In this document: positions 54,799 to 64,000 of the stretch, in pieces
How positions within the stretch are numbered: the stretch's first letter is position 1
Layout of the letters: each line of letters begins with the position of its first letter
Assembly: GCA_021608145.1 (NCBI GenBank)
Contig: JAKIHM010000002.1
Coordinates: 1 to 64,000 of the forward strand
Length of the DNA stretch: 64,000 bases
Direction of reading: 5' to 3'
Source of the DNA: Thermovorax subterraneus
Lineage (GTDB): Bacteria > Bacillota > Thermosediminibacteria > Thermosediminibacterales > Thermosediminibacteraceae
Program-made: the position numbers and the translations under genes
Notes under the pieces: generated by a model
What the model saw: only the letters and a program-made list of their open reading frames with translations
Database searches by the model: none
What the model was told of the DNA's origin: nothing

Positions 54799-55729
54799 TG
54801 GAAAAAAACTCTCCCTCGGCTATCGAATGTCCCCGCAAATATTCGGCGGCGGACATCCTTTTCTTTCCCGCTTCCTGCAGCTCGGTAATCAACAAAACTC
54901 CATCGCCGGTTCCTACTAATATTCCGCGCTCTTTATCGATTCCCAGCACCCTCCCCGGCTCCCCGCTTTCTCCCGTAGCGTAAATTTCAGCCCTCCAGAT
55001 TTTCAGCTCCATACCCCTCCTGAAGGTAAAAGCGCCGGGCCAGGGCTGCACCCCCCGTATAAGATCGTAAATGGCTTTGGTGGTGTTTTTCCAGTCAATC
55101 CTCGCATCTTCCTTCTTTAAAACCGGAGCGTACGTCGCTTCAGCATGGTTCTGCGGTACTCTGATTATATCTTTGGCTTTAATTTTTTCAAGGGTTTCCA
55201 AAAGAAGTTCGCTGCCAACTTTTGACAGCACTTCGGACAGCTCAACGGCAGACCATTCAGGGTCAATTACTACCTCTTTTTGGAGAAAGATATCGCCTGT
55301 GTCCATGCCTTCGTCCATCCACACAGTGGTAACTCCAGTTTTTTCCTCTCCATTTATAATTGCCCATTGAATCGGAGCCGCTCCCCTGTATTTTGGTAGA
55401 AGCGAGGCATGTACATTGATGCAACCTATAGATGGAATGCGAAGCACCGAAGGCGGCAAGATCTGACCATAAGCTACTACCACAAATAGCTCGGGGGCAA
55501 GAGATTCCAGCACTTTCACGAATGACTCGTTCCTTATTTTTTCGGGCTGGTACACCCTTATTCCGTATTTTTCTGCTTTCACCTTGACCGGAGGAGGGGT
55601 AAGGGTGCGCTTTCTCCCCTTCGGCCTGTCAGGCTGAGTCACCACCGCAAGCACATCGTAGCCGTGTTCGACGAGAGCATCGAGGGAAGGCAGAGCAAAG
55701 TCCGGAGTGCCCATAAAGATTACTTTCAT
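54776..55729 (-). CDS. fmt: methionyl-tRNA formyltransferase
   Basis: Formylates initiator tRNA. VIFMGTPDFALPSLDAL, NVHASLLPKYRGAAPIQWAI and GVTTVWMDEGMDTGDI are visible, with an OB-like C-terminal domain. Length about 317. The ATG at 55729 is preferred to 55735 because GAGGG lies six bases before it. It follows def. Confidence 0.97.
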   Translation of the reverse strand: MKVIFMGTPDFALPSLDALVEHGYDVLAVVTQPDRPKGRKRTLTPPPVKVKAEKYGIRVYQPEKIRNESFVKVLESLAPELFVVVAYGQILPPSVLRIPSIGCINVHASLLPKYRGAAPIQWAIINGEEKTGVTTVWMDEGMDTGDIFLQKEVVIDPEWSAVELSEVLSKVGSELLLETLEKIKAKDIIRVPQNHAEATYAPVLKKEDARIDWKNTTKAIYDLIRGVQPWPGAFTFRRGMELKIWRAEIYATGESGEPGRVLGIDKERGILVGTGDGVLLITELQEAGKKRMSAAEYLRGHSIAEGEFFSNDGNKED

Positions 55730-55731
55730 AA

Positions 55732-56199
55732 TCATCCCTCTTCGCTATCTTCATCGATTATCCTTTGTGCTCTGTCTATAAAGAGTATGCCATCCAAGTG
55801 GTCTATCTCGTGGCAGAGGGCCCTTGCCAGCAAGTCCTCTCCCACAAGTTCTATGAATTCCCCTTTAGAATTTTGAGCCTTGACCTTTACCTTTTTTGGC
55901 CTTGCTACTTCTCCTGTAATTCCGGGGATACTCAAGCATCCTTCGACGCCGACCACCTCTCCCTCCTCGGCTATTATTTCAGGGTTTACAAGTTCTATCA
56001 ATCCTTCTCCAACATCTATCACCACAACCCTTTTTAATATGCCAACCTGAGGAGCTGCAAGCCCTACGCCGTTAGCCCATTTCATCGTTTCCGCCATGTC
56101 TACAATCAGCTCTTTTAGCTTCTCATCGAATATGGTCACCTTCTTGGATTTTTTCCGCAAAACTTCGTCTCCCAGCTGGCGTATTTTCCTGATAGCCAT
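55732..56199 (-). CDS. def: peptide deformylase
   Basis: Removes the N-formyl group from nascent proteins. The three motifs [18 protein letters not shown] and CHEIDHLDG supply the metal ligands (Cys, His, His) and catalytic Glu. Length 155. GGAGGTTG precedes the ATG. It lies between priA and fmt. Confidence 0.98.
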   Translation of the reverse strand: MAIRKIRQLGDEVLRKKSKKVTIFDEKLKELIVDMAETMKWANGVGLAAPQVGILKRVVVIDVGEGLIELVNPEIIAEEGEVVGVEGCLSIPGITGEVARPKKVKVKAQNSKGEFIELVGEDLLARALCHEIDHLDGILFIDRAQRIIDEDSEEG

Positions 56200-56213
56200 T
56201 TTTCAACCTCCGT

Positions 56214-58412
56214 TCACATCAAATCTTGAGGGTCCATATCCCAGCTCAGGTAAATTTTTCTGTCAAAGCCCTTCAAATTTTTCAAGATATCTCCGGCTTT
56301 AATTAAGCTTTCCTGCTTACTGCTTTTCAGCAAAATGTTGTACCGAAAGTTGTCCTTTACTTTAAACCGCGGTGCCGGAATTGGCCCTAGTATTTTAACC
56401 TGCGGCACTTTTTCTTCAAGAATTTTTTTGACTTTAAACGCCGCTGCCTCAACTTGAGCAAGATCAGTGCCTGTAAAAGTCAGGTTCATCAAAAAATAAA
56501 AAGGCGGATATTCAAACTTCTTTCTATTGATGAGCTCCTCCTTGTAGAAATCTTTGAATTTATATTGGCAGGCAGCTTTTATAGCCAAAGATTCGGGACA
56601 ATACGTCTGCACTATCACTTTTCCGGGGATATCCCCTCTGCCGGCTCTGCCGGCCACCTGACTTATAAGCTGAAAGGTTCTTTCTCCGGCTCTAAAGTCA
56701 GGCAGGTTAAGGGTAACATCGGCTGCAATAATGCCGACCAGCGACACCCGCGGAAAATCAAGGCCCTTTGCTATGGACTGGGTGCCCACCAGAACCTGGG
56801 CTTTACCCGATTTAAATTCCCAGAGCATTTTTTCAAGCGCACCTTTTCTGGAGGTAGAATCGGCGTCAACCCTAATCACCTTGACCCCGGGGTAACGGCT
56901 TTTGATTTCCTGCTCAACCTTCTCAGTCCCCGCTCCGAAGTAACGGATATTGCGGCTGTCGCATTTCGGACAGGTATCTGGAGCGTCTACTTGAAATCCG
57001 CAGTAATGACATTTCCCCTTTTTGTCGCTCATATGATACGTGAGGGAAATATCGCAGTGGGGGCATTTCAGCACATAACCGCAATCTCTGCAAAGTACGA
57101 AGGTGGAATGTCCCCGCCGGTTGAGAAAAAGGATCACCTGTTCACCGCGGGATAGAGCGGAATCCATCTCCGAGCACAGCTTCCTGCTGAAAATGTGCTT
57201 GTTTCCGGATTTCAGTTCTTCCCTCATGTCTACGATTTCTATGGGGGGAAGCGGTTTTCCCGTCACCCGCCGGGTCAATTTTAAAAGAGCAAACTCTCCT
57301 TTTATGGCCTTGTAAAAGGATTCTACCGAAGGCGTTGCGCTGCCATAAACAACGGCTGCTCCCTGAATCTCCGCGCGGAACCGCACAACCTGCCTTGCAT
57401 CGTAAAAAGGAAATTCCATCTGCTTGTAGGAAGATTCGTGTTCTTCATCGACGATTATCAACCCTAAATCCCTGATTGGCGCGAAAACCGCCGACCTTGC
57501 ACCGATGGTAATATCGGCATCTCCTTTATAAACTCTGTACCACTCCCGGAACCTTTCTCCATCGGAAAGCCTGCTGTGGAGCACGGCCACTTTTCCCGGA
57601 AACCTTTCGTGAAACCTTTCAGTCATTTGAGGCGTTAGAGATATTTCAGGTACCAGAACCAGCGCCTTTTTACCTTTTGCGAGCACATTCTCTATAGCCT
57701 TAATATATACCTCAGTTTTTCCGCTACCCGTTATCCCGAAAAGAAGCACCGGCTTGTTTTCTTCTTCCATGTTTCGTTTTATTTCATTTAGAGCTTTTGC
57801 CTGTTCAAACGTTAACCTTGGAAAAGCAGATTTCGGGCTATCTTCCCGACATGAGGGATTTTCGATTTTTACCCTGAATTCTCTTTTTACAAACCCTTTT
57901 TTCATCAAAGACGAAAGGGCCCCTTTAACCTTCGAATGGGGTAAACCCAGTATTTTCGAAATATCCTCCGAAGTAATCGAACCCGCATCCCTTATAACGC
58001 AGAAGACTTCCTTTTGAATTTCTGACCTGAAGCTTTCGATCTTCCCCGCTTCCGTTGCCGAATATAAAGACTCCTTTGGCAGGCCGACATCCGGAGGCAG
58101 CATTAGCTTTAAAAAGTCTCTAATATTTGCTGCATAATACTTCGCCAGACGTCCAGCCAGTTCCAGCATAAATTGCGGCAGCACAAACCGTTCATCCACC
58201 GCCGAAATTTCTTTCAAACAAAAATCGCAATTTGCGTCTTCTTTTTTCAAAAAGCGTACAACCACCCCGTTCACGGTTTTGTTGTTGAAAGGGACCCTTA
58301 CCTTGCTACCCACCTGTATCTTCTCTTTTAAGTGTTCGGGAACGATGTAATAATACTCGCCTTTTATGGCAGGGTGCTTTGCGTCAACAGCAACCTCCGC
58401 CAGCTCGTTCAA
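56214..58412 (-). CDS. priA: primosomal protein N' (PriA helicase)
   Basis: Restarts replication at abandoned forks. The DNA-binding domain is followed by GITGSGKTEVYIKAIE (Walker A), VDEEHESSYKQ (Walker B), a cysteine-rich zinc region (CRDCGYVLKCPHCD, CHYCGF and CPKCDSRN) and VAGRAGRGDIPG. The start is a TTG at 58412 six bases after GGAGGG. Length about 732. Confidence 0.97.
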   Translation of the reverse strand: MNELAEVAVDAKHPAIKGEYYYIVPEHLKEKIQVGSKVRVPFNNKTVNGVVVRFLKKEDANCDFCLKEISAVDERFVLPQFMLELAGRLAKYYAANIRDFLKLMLPPDVGLPKESLYSATEAGKIESFRSEIQKEVFCVIRDAGSITSEDISKILGLPHSKVKGALSSLMKKGFVKREFRVKIENPSCREDSPKSAFPRLTFEQAKALNEIKRNMEEENKPVLLFGITGSGKTEVYIKAIENVLAKGKKALVLVPEISLTPQMTERFHERFPGKVAVLHSRLSDGERFREWYRVYKGDADITIGARSAVFAPIRDLGLIIVDEEHESSYKQMEFPFYDARQVVRFRAEIQGAAVVYGSATPSVESFYKAIKGEFALLKLTRRVTGKPLPPIEIVDMREELKSGNKHIFSRKLCSEMDSALSRGEQVILFLNRRGHSTFVLCRDCGYVLKCPHCDISLTYHMSDKKGKCHYCGFQVDAPDTCPKCDSRNIRYFGAGTEKVEQEIKSRYPGVKVIRVDADSTSRKGALEKMLWEFKSGKAQVLVGTQSIAKGLDFPRVSLVGIIAADVTLNLPDFRAGERTFQLISQVAGRAGRGDIPGKVIVQTYCPESLAIKAACQYKFKDFYKEELINRKKFEYPPFYFLMNLTFTGTDLAQVEAAAFKVKKILEEKVPQVKILGPIPAPRFKVKDNFRYNILLKSSKQESLIKAGDILKNLKGFDRKIYLSWDMDPQDLM

Positions 58413-58432
58413 AAAAATCCCTCCAGCAAAAA

Positions 58433-59638
58433 TCAATTTTTTAGAAGTTTTACCACTCTGTCCAGAATGACATGCGCCAGTTCTTTTTTGGTCATTTTGG
58501 GAATTTCTTCAGCAGAACCATCCTTGTAATATATCCTGACGATATTTGTGTCAACTTCAAAACCAGCCCCTTCTGCAGTTACATCATTGACGACGATAAG
58601 ATCGAGATTTTTCTTGTTGAGTTTTTCCACGGCATTTTCCTTAATCTCGTCCGTCTCGGCGGCAAAACCCACAAGAAGCTGCTTTTGTTTTTTTTCTCCC
58701 AACTCCTTTAAAATATCCGGATTTTTCTCCAGTTCGAGGGTCATCGCAGTCGCACTATCCTTCTTTTTTATCTTGTGCTCCGAGTAATTTTTCGGCCTGA
58801 AGTCCGAAACAGCCGCCGCTTTTATTACCACATCGCTCCAGGGAAAATATTCTAGAACACATTCCCGCATTTCCAGTGCCGTATTGACCCTGATGTACTT
58901 ATAAAGTCCTGACGGTTGCGGAAGGCAGGTAGGTCCAGAAATAAGTATAACCTCACCACCGCGTTCCACAGCAGCCTCCGCCAGTGCGTAACCCATTTTG
59001 CCGGAAGAGCGGTTTGAAATAAACCTCACCGGGTCGATGGGTTCTCTGGTGGGGCCAGCGGTAATGAGGATTTTTTTATTTTGAAGGTCACCGCAAACTC
59101 CAGCCAGTCTTTCTATAACTTTTAATATTTTTTCAGGCTCAGGGAACCTACCTTTCCCTGAATAGCCGCAAGCCAAAAAGCCTTCATCGGGTTCCATCAC
59201 GTAAAAACCTTTTTCCTTAAGGAAGCTTATGTTTTGCTGAGTGATCGGGTTCAAGTACATATTTACATTCATAGCCGGCACCACCAAAACTTTCGCCTGG
59301 GTTGCCAGGACCGAAGCAGTCAACATATCATCGGCGATGCCGGCTGCCATTTTTGCAATTACATTGGCTGTGGCCGGAGCGATTACGAAAAGGTCCGCCC
59401 TGTCGGCAAGGGAGACATGCTCCACTTCCCAGCGAACCGGTTTTTCAAACATGTCGGTAACAACGGGATTACCGGAAAGCACCTGAAAAGTCAAAGGTGT
59501 GACGAATTCCTTGGCAGAGCTGGTCATTACGACTTGAACCTCTGCTCCCCTTTTTTTTAAAAGTCTCACCAACTCTGCGGCTTTGTAAGCCGCTATGCTG
59601 CCCGTCACACCCAAAACGATGAATTTATCCTGCAACAT
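58433..59638 (-). CDS. coaBC: bifunctional phosphopantothenoylcysteine decarboxylase/synthetase
   Basis: Carries out two CoA steps. The N-terminal flavin CoaC domain has GVTGSIAAYKAAELVRLLKK, VEHVSLADRADLFVIAPATA and PAMNVNMYLNP. The C-terminal CoaB domain has ITAGPTREPIDPVRFISNRSSG. Length 401. It lies between rpoZ and priA. Confidence 0.97.
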   Translation of the reverse strand: MLQDKFIVLGVTGSIAAYKAAELVRLLKKRGAEVQVVMTSSAKEFVTPLTFQVLSGNPVVTDMFEKPVRWEVEHVSLADRADLFVIAPATANVIAKMAAGIADDMLTASVLATQAKVLVVPAMNVNMYLNPITQQNISFLKEKGFYVMEPDEGFLACGYSGKGRFPEPEKILKVIERLAGVCGDLQNKKILITAGPTREPIDPVRFISNRSSGKMGYALAEAAVERGGEVILISGPTCLPQPSGLYKYIRVNTALEMRECVLEYFPWSDVVIKAAAVSDFRPKNYSEHKIKKKDSATAMTLELEKNPDILKELGEKKQKQLLVGFAAETDEIKENAVEKLNKKNLDLIVVNDVTAEGAGFEVDTNIVRIYYKDGSAEEIPKMTKKELAHVILDRVVKLLKN

Positions 59639-59649
59639 AATCTTTCCAC

Positions 59650-59856
59650 CTACTTATTTCCGGAAACGGGGGGCTCTATTTTTATCTTCCCCGAGTCTAG
59701 CTCAAAAAGGGCAATGGAAACCGGCTTTGTGGTCTTTACGTCCACAAGTTTGGGCGAACCTTCAACGAGCTGCCTTGCACGCTTTGCCGCTGCTACAACG
59801 AGAGCGTACTTGCTCTCGTATTTGCTGGTTAACGAATCTATAGACGGATACATCAT
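59650..59856 (-). CDS. rpoZ: RNA polymerase omega subunit
   Basis: About 68 residues: MYPSIDSLTSKYESKYALVV and AAKRARQLVEGSP are the omega signature. Start at 59856 (or the next ATG at 59853), ten bases after AAGGAGG. It overlaps the end of gmk and is coupled with it. Confidence 0.95.
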   Translation of the reverse strand: MMYPSIDSLTSKYESKYALVVAAAKRARQLVEGSPKLVDVKTTKPVSIALFELDSGKIKIEPPVSGNK

Positions 59857-60473
59857 AATTTGCACCCCTCCTTGCATACCAACTGCAACAGTTCTTTATT
59901 TCTTACGACTTTACACCTTTCAGCCACAATTATCGACTCTAACTTTTTCACCGCTTCCTCCAGGACATCGTTTACAACCGCATAATCGTAGTCGTACATG
60001 GCTTTCAGTTCTTCTTCGGCACTCTTTACCCTCAGGTCAAAAGATTCCTTGCTTTCGCTTCCCCGCTTTATTATTCGATTTTTCAATTCTTCAATGTCGG
60101 GCGGCAAAATGAATATAAAAATAGCATCGGGGCAATTTTCCTTCACCTGTCTTGCCCCTTGAATGTCTATCTCCAAAATGACGTCTTTGCCCTGTTTCAA
60201 ATGTTCCTCTACGAATTTTTTGGGAGTTCCGTAATAATTATTGTAAACTTTAGCCCACTCCAGGAACTCGCCCTTTTCTACCATTTTTTTGAAATTTTCT
60301 TCATCGGTGAAGTAGTAGCTGACACCGTTTACTTCCCCGGGCCTTGGTGGCCTGGTCGTCACGGAAACCGAAAGCACAAGTTCAGGCCTTCTCTTCAGCA
60401 GCTGACTACACAAAGTCCCCTTCCCAGCTCCCGAAGGCCCGGACAGCACTATTAACATCCCTTTCTTGGACAT
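59853..60473 (-). CDS. gmk: guanylate kinase
   Basis: Phosphorylates GMP. The P-loop LSGPSGAGKGTLCSQLL, SVTTRPPRPGEVNGVSYYF and EFLEWAKVYNNYYGTPK are standard. Length 206. It follows remA by 13 bp. Confidence 0.98.
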   Translation of the reverse strand: MSKKGMLIVLSGPSGAGKGTLCSQLLKRRPELVLSVSVTTRPPRPGEVNGVSYYFTDEENFKKMVEKGEFLEWAKVYNNYYGTPKKFVEEHLKQGKDVILEIDIQGARQVKENCPDAIFIFILPPDIEELKNRIIKRGSESKESFDLRVKSAEEELKAMYDYDYAVVNDVLEEAVKKLESIIVAERCKVVRNKELLQLVCKEGCKL

Positions 60474-60486
60474 GATGATTTCTCTC

Positions 60487-60756
60487 CTATATTTCTTCTA
60501 CTTCTTCTTCAATATCTTTGTTGTTCAGCCGGTTAGCCACGGTTTCCGGCTGTACGGCAGATAGGATCACATGATCGCTGTCTGTTATTATGACCGCACG
60601 GGTGCGCCTTCCGTAGGTCGCGTCTATTAGCATACCCCTGTCGCGGGCTTCCTGGATTATGCGCTTTATCGGAGCAGATTCTGGACTTACAATAGCAATG
60701 ATTCTGTTTGCAGAAACTATGTTGCCGAATCCTATGTTTACAAGTTTTATTTCCAC
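60487..60756 (-). CDS. remA: RemA-family DNA-binding regulator (DUF370)
   Basis: 89 residues: [20 protein letters not shown] and [20 protein letters not shown]. RemA (YlzA) activates matrix genes in Bacillus and forms octameric rings. GTG start with GGAGGG six bases upstream. It lies between yicC and gmk. Confidence 0.95.
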   Translation of the reverse strand: MEIKLVNIGFGNIVSANRIIAIVSPESAPIKRIIQEARDRGMLIDATYGRRTRAVIITDSDHVILSAVQPETVANRLNNKDIEEEVEEI

Positions 60757-60776
60757 AACATTCCCTCCTGATAAAA

Positions 60777-61650
60777 TTATTCAATATTCTGCAGTTGTTC
60801 CCTTATTTTCTCCAGTTCGCTTTTTATTTCTATTATTTCTCTCGTTATATTGTAGTCTGCGGATTTAGACGCAATAGTATTGACTTCCCTGAAAATCTCC
60901 TGGGCCAAAAAATCCATTTTTTTGCCCAAAACTTCATCAGCGTTCCCCATACTTTTAAATTGGACAATGTGACTTTCTATCCTCACAATTTCCTCGCTAA
61001 TATCGGACCTCTCTGCAAAAATCACAACTTCAGCTTCCAATCTCTCTTCGTTCAGCTCCAAGCCTTCTTTTATCTTTTTCACTTTTTGCTGGAGCTTCTT
61101 GCGATATTCTTCGATCATTACATCAGACCTCATCTTTATGTTTCTGACCCTCTCCATGATGACATCGAGCCTGGATGAAATGTCACGCCATAGATTATTC
61201 CCTTCCTTAGTCCTCATTTCAATAAGGTTATCCACCGCTTCTTCGAGCGCCTTTTTAAGTTCTGGCCACAGTTCTTCTTCCTCAGGAAACTGCTCTTCAA
61301 CTGTAAAAAGCTCCGGCATCATGGAAAGCAAAGAAAGTGTTACCGGTCCCTCGAAGCCCACCTCTTCCTTCAATTCCACCAACTTTTTATAATAGCTCGC
61401 CGCTGCCTGTTTGTCAATTTTTATGTCTACAGGCAACGTTTCCGAAGAATAGTTTACGAAAACATCGATCCGCCCCCGACTTATGCGCTCCTTGATATAG
61501 TTTCTTATCTTCTCTTCCAAAAAAAAACCACTGGCGGGGCAATTTCACGTATATTTCCAAAAAGCGGTGATTTATCGATTTCAGTTCAACTTCCCAGGTA
61601 ACTTTGCCGCAGCTTCTTCCGCGCCCATAGCCGGTCATGCTTCTTATCAT
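60777..61650 (-). pseudogene. yicC: YicC-family endoribonuclease gene interrupted by a frameshift
   Basis: The N-terminal part starts at 61650 (MIRSMTGYGRGRSCGKVTWE, RFLEIYVKLPRQW) and the rest lies in another frame (EEKIRNYIKERISRGRIDVF through the C terminus at 60777). The junction is a run of nine T on the minus strand (61519-61527). Removing one T joins the frames as QWFFLEEKIRNY, matching the family. The C-terminal DUF1732 region is intact. It could be a mutation, an assembly error or slippage-rescued expression. Confidence 0.85.
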
Positions 61651-61679
61651 AATAACCAACCCTTCAAAAACCTTCAAAA

Positions 61680-62849
61680 TCAAAAGCTCAAGCTTTCTTT
61701 AATCCGCCTCATGGCCTCCTTCAGCCTTTCATCTGGCGTTGTAAGCGAAATTCTCACGTAGCCCTCACCGTAATCTCCGTAACCGACTCCCGGCGTTACG
61801 ACCACCGCCGCCCTTTCAATGAGCATTTCCGCAAAAGATTGAGATGTATAGCCTTCAGGGACCGGCACCCAAACGTAAAACGTCCCCTTCGGAGGTTCCA
61901 CCTCAAGGCCTATTCCCTTTAAAGTCTCTACGACTAGGTTACGCCTTTTTTCAAACACAGACAGCATTTCATTCACGCTGTCCTGCGGCCCTAAAAGCGC
62001 TTCAATGCCGGCTTTTTGAATTGCGGTAAATTGCCCCGAGTCTATATTTGTCTTGATAATTCCCAATGCGGATATTATATCCCTGTTTCCAACCGCATAT
62101 CCAATTCTCCAGCCGGTCATGCGGTAAGGCTTTGAAAGAGAGCCGAATTCTATCCCAATATCCATTGCTCCTTTTACGGAAAGAAGGCTGGGAGCTTTGT
62201 ATCCGTCAAAAGTAATATCAACATAAGCGCTGTCGTGGCAAATTATTATATCGTAAGTTTTTGCAAATTCCACAGCTTCTTCAAAAAATTTCTCATCCGC
62301 CACGGCAGCGGTCGGGTTATTCGGATAGCAAAGGAACATCAGCTTTGCCTTCTTTGCCACTTCCGTATCTATCTCTGAAAAATCCGGAAGGAAATTGTTT
62401 TCTTTCAGCAAGGGCATTGGATAGGGTATCCCACCAGCGAACAATGTGGCGGTTTTATAAACCGGGTATCCTGGATCTGGAATTAGAGCATAATCTCCGG
62501 GGTCGATAAAGGCGAAAAATATATGAGCAATACCTTCTTTTGAACCTATAAGGGCCATTACTTCGGATTGGGGGTCCAGTTCCACGCCGAACCTCCTTTT
62601 ATAATATGTAGCCACCGCTTCTCTAAACTCCAGCGACCCCTCGTAAGCCGGATATTTATGGCATTCCGGGTCATTAGCGGCTCTTTCTAGCGCTTTTACG
62701 ATATGAGGCGGTGTGGGTAAATCGGGATCGCCCACTCCCAAACTAATTACGTCTACTCCTTTCATCTTGAGTTCGGCTATTTTTTTGTCTATCTGTGCAA
62801 AAAGGTAAGGCGGTATTTTTTTTATGCGTTCTGCAATCCTCAAATTCAT
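61680..62849 (-). CDS. dapL: LL-diaminopimelate aminotransferase
   Basis: A PLP class I aminotransferase that converts tetrahydrodipicolinate to LL-DAP in one step. [36 protein letters not shown] and the PLP lysine in [19 protein letters not shown] are visible. Length 389. Neighbouring dapF supports the lysine/peptidoglycan role rather than a general aminotransferase. GGAGG is very near the ATG, so the TTG two codons on is a possible start. Confidence 0.9.
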   Translation of the reverse strand: MNLRIAERIKKIPPYLFAQIDKKIAELKMKGVDVISLGVGDPDLPTPPHIVKALERAANDPECHKYPAYEGSLEFREAVATYYKRRFGVELDPQSEVMALIGSKEGIAHIFFAFIDPGDYALIPDPGYPVYKTATLFAGGIPYPMPLLKENNFLPDFSEIDTEVAKKAKLMFLCYPNNPTAAVADEKFFEEAVEFAKTYDIIICHDSAYVDITFDGYKAPSLLSVKGAMDIGIEFGSLSKPYRMTGWRIGYAVGNRDIISALGIIKTNIDSGQFTAIQKAGIEALLGPQDSVNEMLSVFEKRRNLVVETLKGIGLEVEPPKGTFYVWVPVPEGYTSQSFAEMLIERAAVVVTPGVGYGDYGEGYVRISLTTPDERLKEAMRRIKESLSF

Positions 62850-62884
62850 CTCCTCCGTTCGTTTAGATTTTATTCATATTTTAT

Positions 62885-63727
62885 TTATAACATATTTAGG
62901 TCTATCTCGCCGGTATATACTTCTTTGGCAGGTCCAGTCATGTAAACCCTTCCATTATCTTCTACCTCTATGTACAGTTCTCCCCCCGGCAGGTTCACCG
63001 TCACTTTAGGACCGGTCAGCCCCTTTTTGTAGGCCGCGACCGCCGATGCACACGCCCCAGTACCACAGGCCATTGTAAGGCCTGCACCTCTTTCCCATAC
63101 TCTCATTTTCAAAAAATCTCGCCCTTTTACCTGAACAAACTCTACGTTTGTTTTTTTTGGGAAAAACGGATGCTTTTCTATTTTAGGCCCCAACTTTTCT
63201 ACCGGAAAACCATCCACATCGTCCACGAAAATCACGCAGTGGGGATTGCCCATCGAAACTCCCGTAAATTTAAACCCTTGGCCGTCCACTTCGATGTCAA
63301 GGTCCACAGCCTCTTCTTTTGCATCTTCTATCAACGGGACATCTTTAGGCTTCAAGCTGTAGTACCCCATATCTACCCTTACACTTTCTACCTGATCGTC
63401 TTTAACTATAACCTGCGGTTTTATGATGCCCGCCAAGGTTTCTACCGTCATATCCGTCTTTTTTACAAGTCCTCTTGAAAATGCGTACCGGGCAAAACAG
63501 CGTATTCCGTTTCCGCACATATCTGCTTCGCTGCCGTCGCTATTTATGATCCTCATCTTGAGGTCCGCTTTTTCAGACGGGAGCACCAGCAGTATACCGT
63601 CGGCTCCTATTCCCCGGTGTCTGTCACATATTTTTGCCGCCTTATCAAATATTATTCTCACATCTTCTATAAAACCATTTACGACAATAAAATCGTTTCC
63701 CAGACCGTGCATCTTAGTAAACTTCAT
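62885..63727 (-). CDS. dapF: diaminopimelate epimerase
   Basis: Converts LL-DAP to meso-DAP for peptidoglycan and lysine. The two catalytic cysteines are in SEADMCGNGIRCFARYA and MACGTGACASAVAA, and the N terminus FTKMHGLGNDFIVVN is typical. Length 280. It is the first gene of the minus-strand run. Confidence 0.97.
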   Translation of the reverse strand: MKFTKMHGLGNDFIVVNGFIEDVRIIFDKAAKICDRHRGIGADGILLVLPSEKADLKMRIINSDGSEADMCGNGIRCFARYAFSRGLVKKTDMTVETLAGIIKPQVIVKDDQVESVRVDMGYYSLKPKDVPLIEDAKEEAVDLDIEVDGQGFKFTGVSMGNPHCVIFVDDVDGFPVEKLGPKIEKHPFFPKKTNVEFVQVKGRDFLKMRVWERGAGLTMACGTGACASAVAAYKKGLTGPKVTVNLPGGELYIEVEDNGRVYMTGPAKEVYTGEIDLNML

Positions 63728-63772
63728 ATTACGCTATCACCCTCAATCTTTCTTGAAAAATCATTATTAACT

Positions 63773-63801
63773 ATTATACCACCTAATTCCTATTAAAACA
63801 A
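63773..63801 (-). promoter_or_regulatory. sigma-A promoter of dapF
   Basis: On the minus strand TTGTTT (63796-63801) and TATAAT (63773-63778) are spaced by exactly 17 bp. Confidence 0.7.
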
Positions 63802-63813
63802 TATATTCATTTA

Positions 63814-63822
63814 TGGTATACT
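63814..63822 (+). promoter_or_regulatory. extended -10 promoter of rqcH
   Basis: TGGTATACT carries a TGn extension before TATACT (63817-63822). No good -35 is seen. The ATG follows about 30 bp later. Confidence 0.45.
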
Positions 63823-63852
63823 AAAAGCAGCCTAACATAAAGGGGGACGACC

Positions 63853-64000
63853 ATGCCATTCGACGGAATTGTATTAAACGCAGTTATAGGCGAACTGAAA
63901 AAATGTTTAATCGGAGGAAAAATCGATAAAGTATACCAGCCGGACAAAAGCGAAATCCTGCTTTGTATAAGGCGGTACAAGGAAGAAAAAAAGCTCCTTA
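63853..64000 (+). CDS. rqcH: Rqc2/NFACT-family protein RqcH, 5' part only
   Basis: The first 49 residues, MPFDGIVLNAVIGELKKCLI and GGKIDKVYQPDKSEILLCIR, match the N-terminal NFACT-N domain of RqcH (fibronectin-binding A). RqcH adds alanine tails to stalled peptides on 50S subunits. GGGGG lies before the ATG. The gene is cut by the window end. Confidence 0.9.
   Translation, partial: MPFDGIVLNAVIGELKKCLIGGKIDKVYQPDKSEILLCIRRYKEEKKLL

Overview
The window comes from a spore-forming, low-GC Firmicute. Gene content suggests a thermophilic anaerobe of the Thermoanaerobacterales/Thermosediminibacterales type: FabK as the enoyl reductase, LL-diaminopimelate aminotransferase (DapL), a MetF with a cysteine-rich C-terminal domain, Pta-AckA, and the sporulation genes spoVS, spoVM, an alpha/beta SASP and ylbJ. 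The genus is inference only. No rRNA, tRNA or CRISPR array was recognised.

Most of the window is two conserved Firmicute gene clusters, fused and read mainly on the minus strand. From right to left it runs dapF-dapL-yicC-remA-gmk-rpoZ-coaBC-priA-def-fmt-DUF116-rsmB-rlmN-stp-prkC-rpe, then a small membrane protein, spoVM and the divergent rpmB, then yloU-fakA-like-recG. Next come the ylb-type genes (SASP, rsmD, coaD, a coiled-coil protein, ylbJ, patatin, ylbL-like protease, tmcAL) followed by pta-ackA-DUF177-rpmF. The fatty-acid operon fapR-plsX-fabH-fabK-fabD-fabG-acpP-fabF-rnc follows, then spoVS-smc-ftsY-ylxM-ffh-rpsP-khpA and rimM-trmD-rplS-rbgA-rnhB-yraN. The far left has comM-cobO-dprA. 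A divergent rqcH begins at the right edge.

Two interruptions stand out. First, a TnpB-like RuvC nuclease gene lies between khpA and rimM. Its 3' end and downstream flank are full of strong RNA hairpins, a likely omega-RNA (guide RNA) module. Second, about 9.9 kb separates yraN from comM, which are often neighbours. This block holds metF, an AEC transporter, prsA, glpX, an iron alcohol dehydrogenase, a broken aroM, and a graveyard of at least six different transposase relics (two IS110, one IS30, one IS4/IS1634-like, one 509-bp element with terminal inverted repeats, one integrase-core relic).

Three small or broken genes are worth noting: spoVM (28 codons), a 48-aa membrane protein next to it, and yicC, which is split by one extra T in a run of nine. 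Regulatory signals readable by eye include a sigma-A promoter with a FapR-like operator before fapR, a consensus-matching sigma-H promoter before spoVS, a sigma-A promoter before dapF, a stem-loop between acpP and fabF, and several intrinsic terminators.
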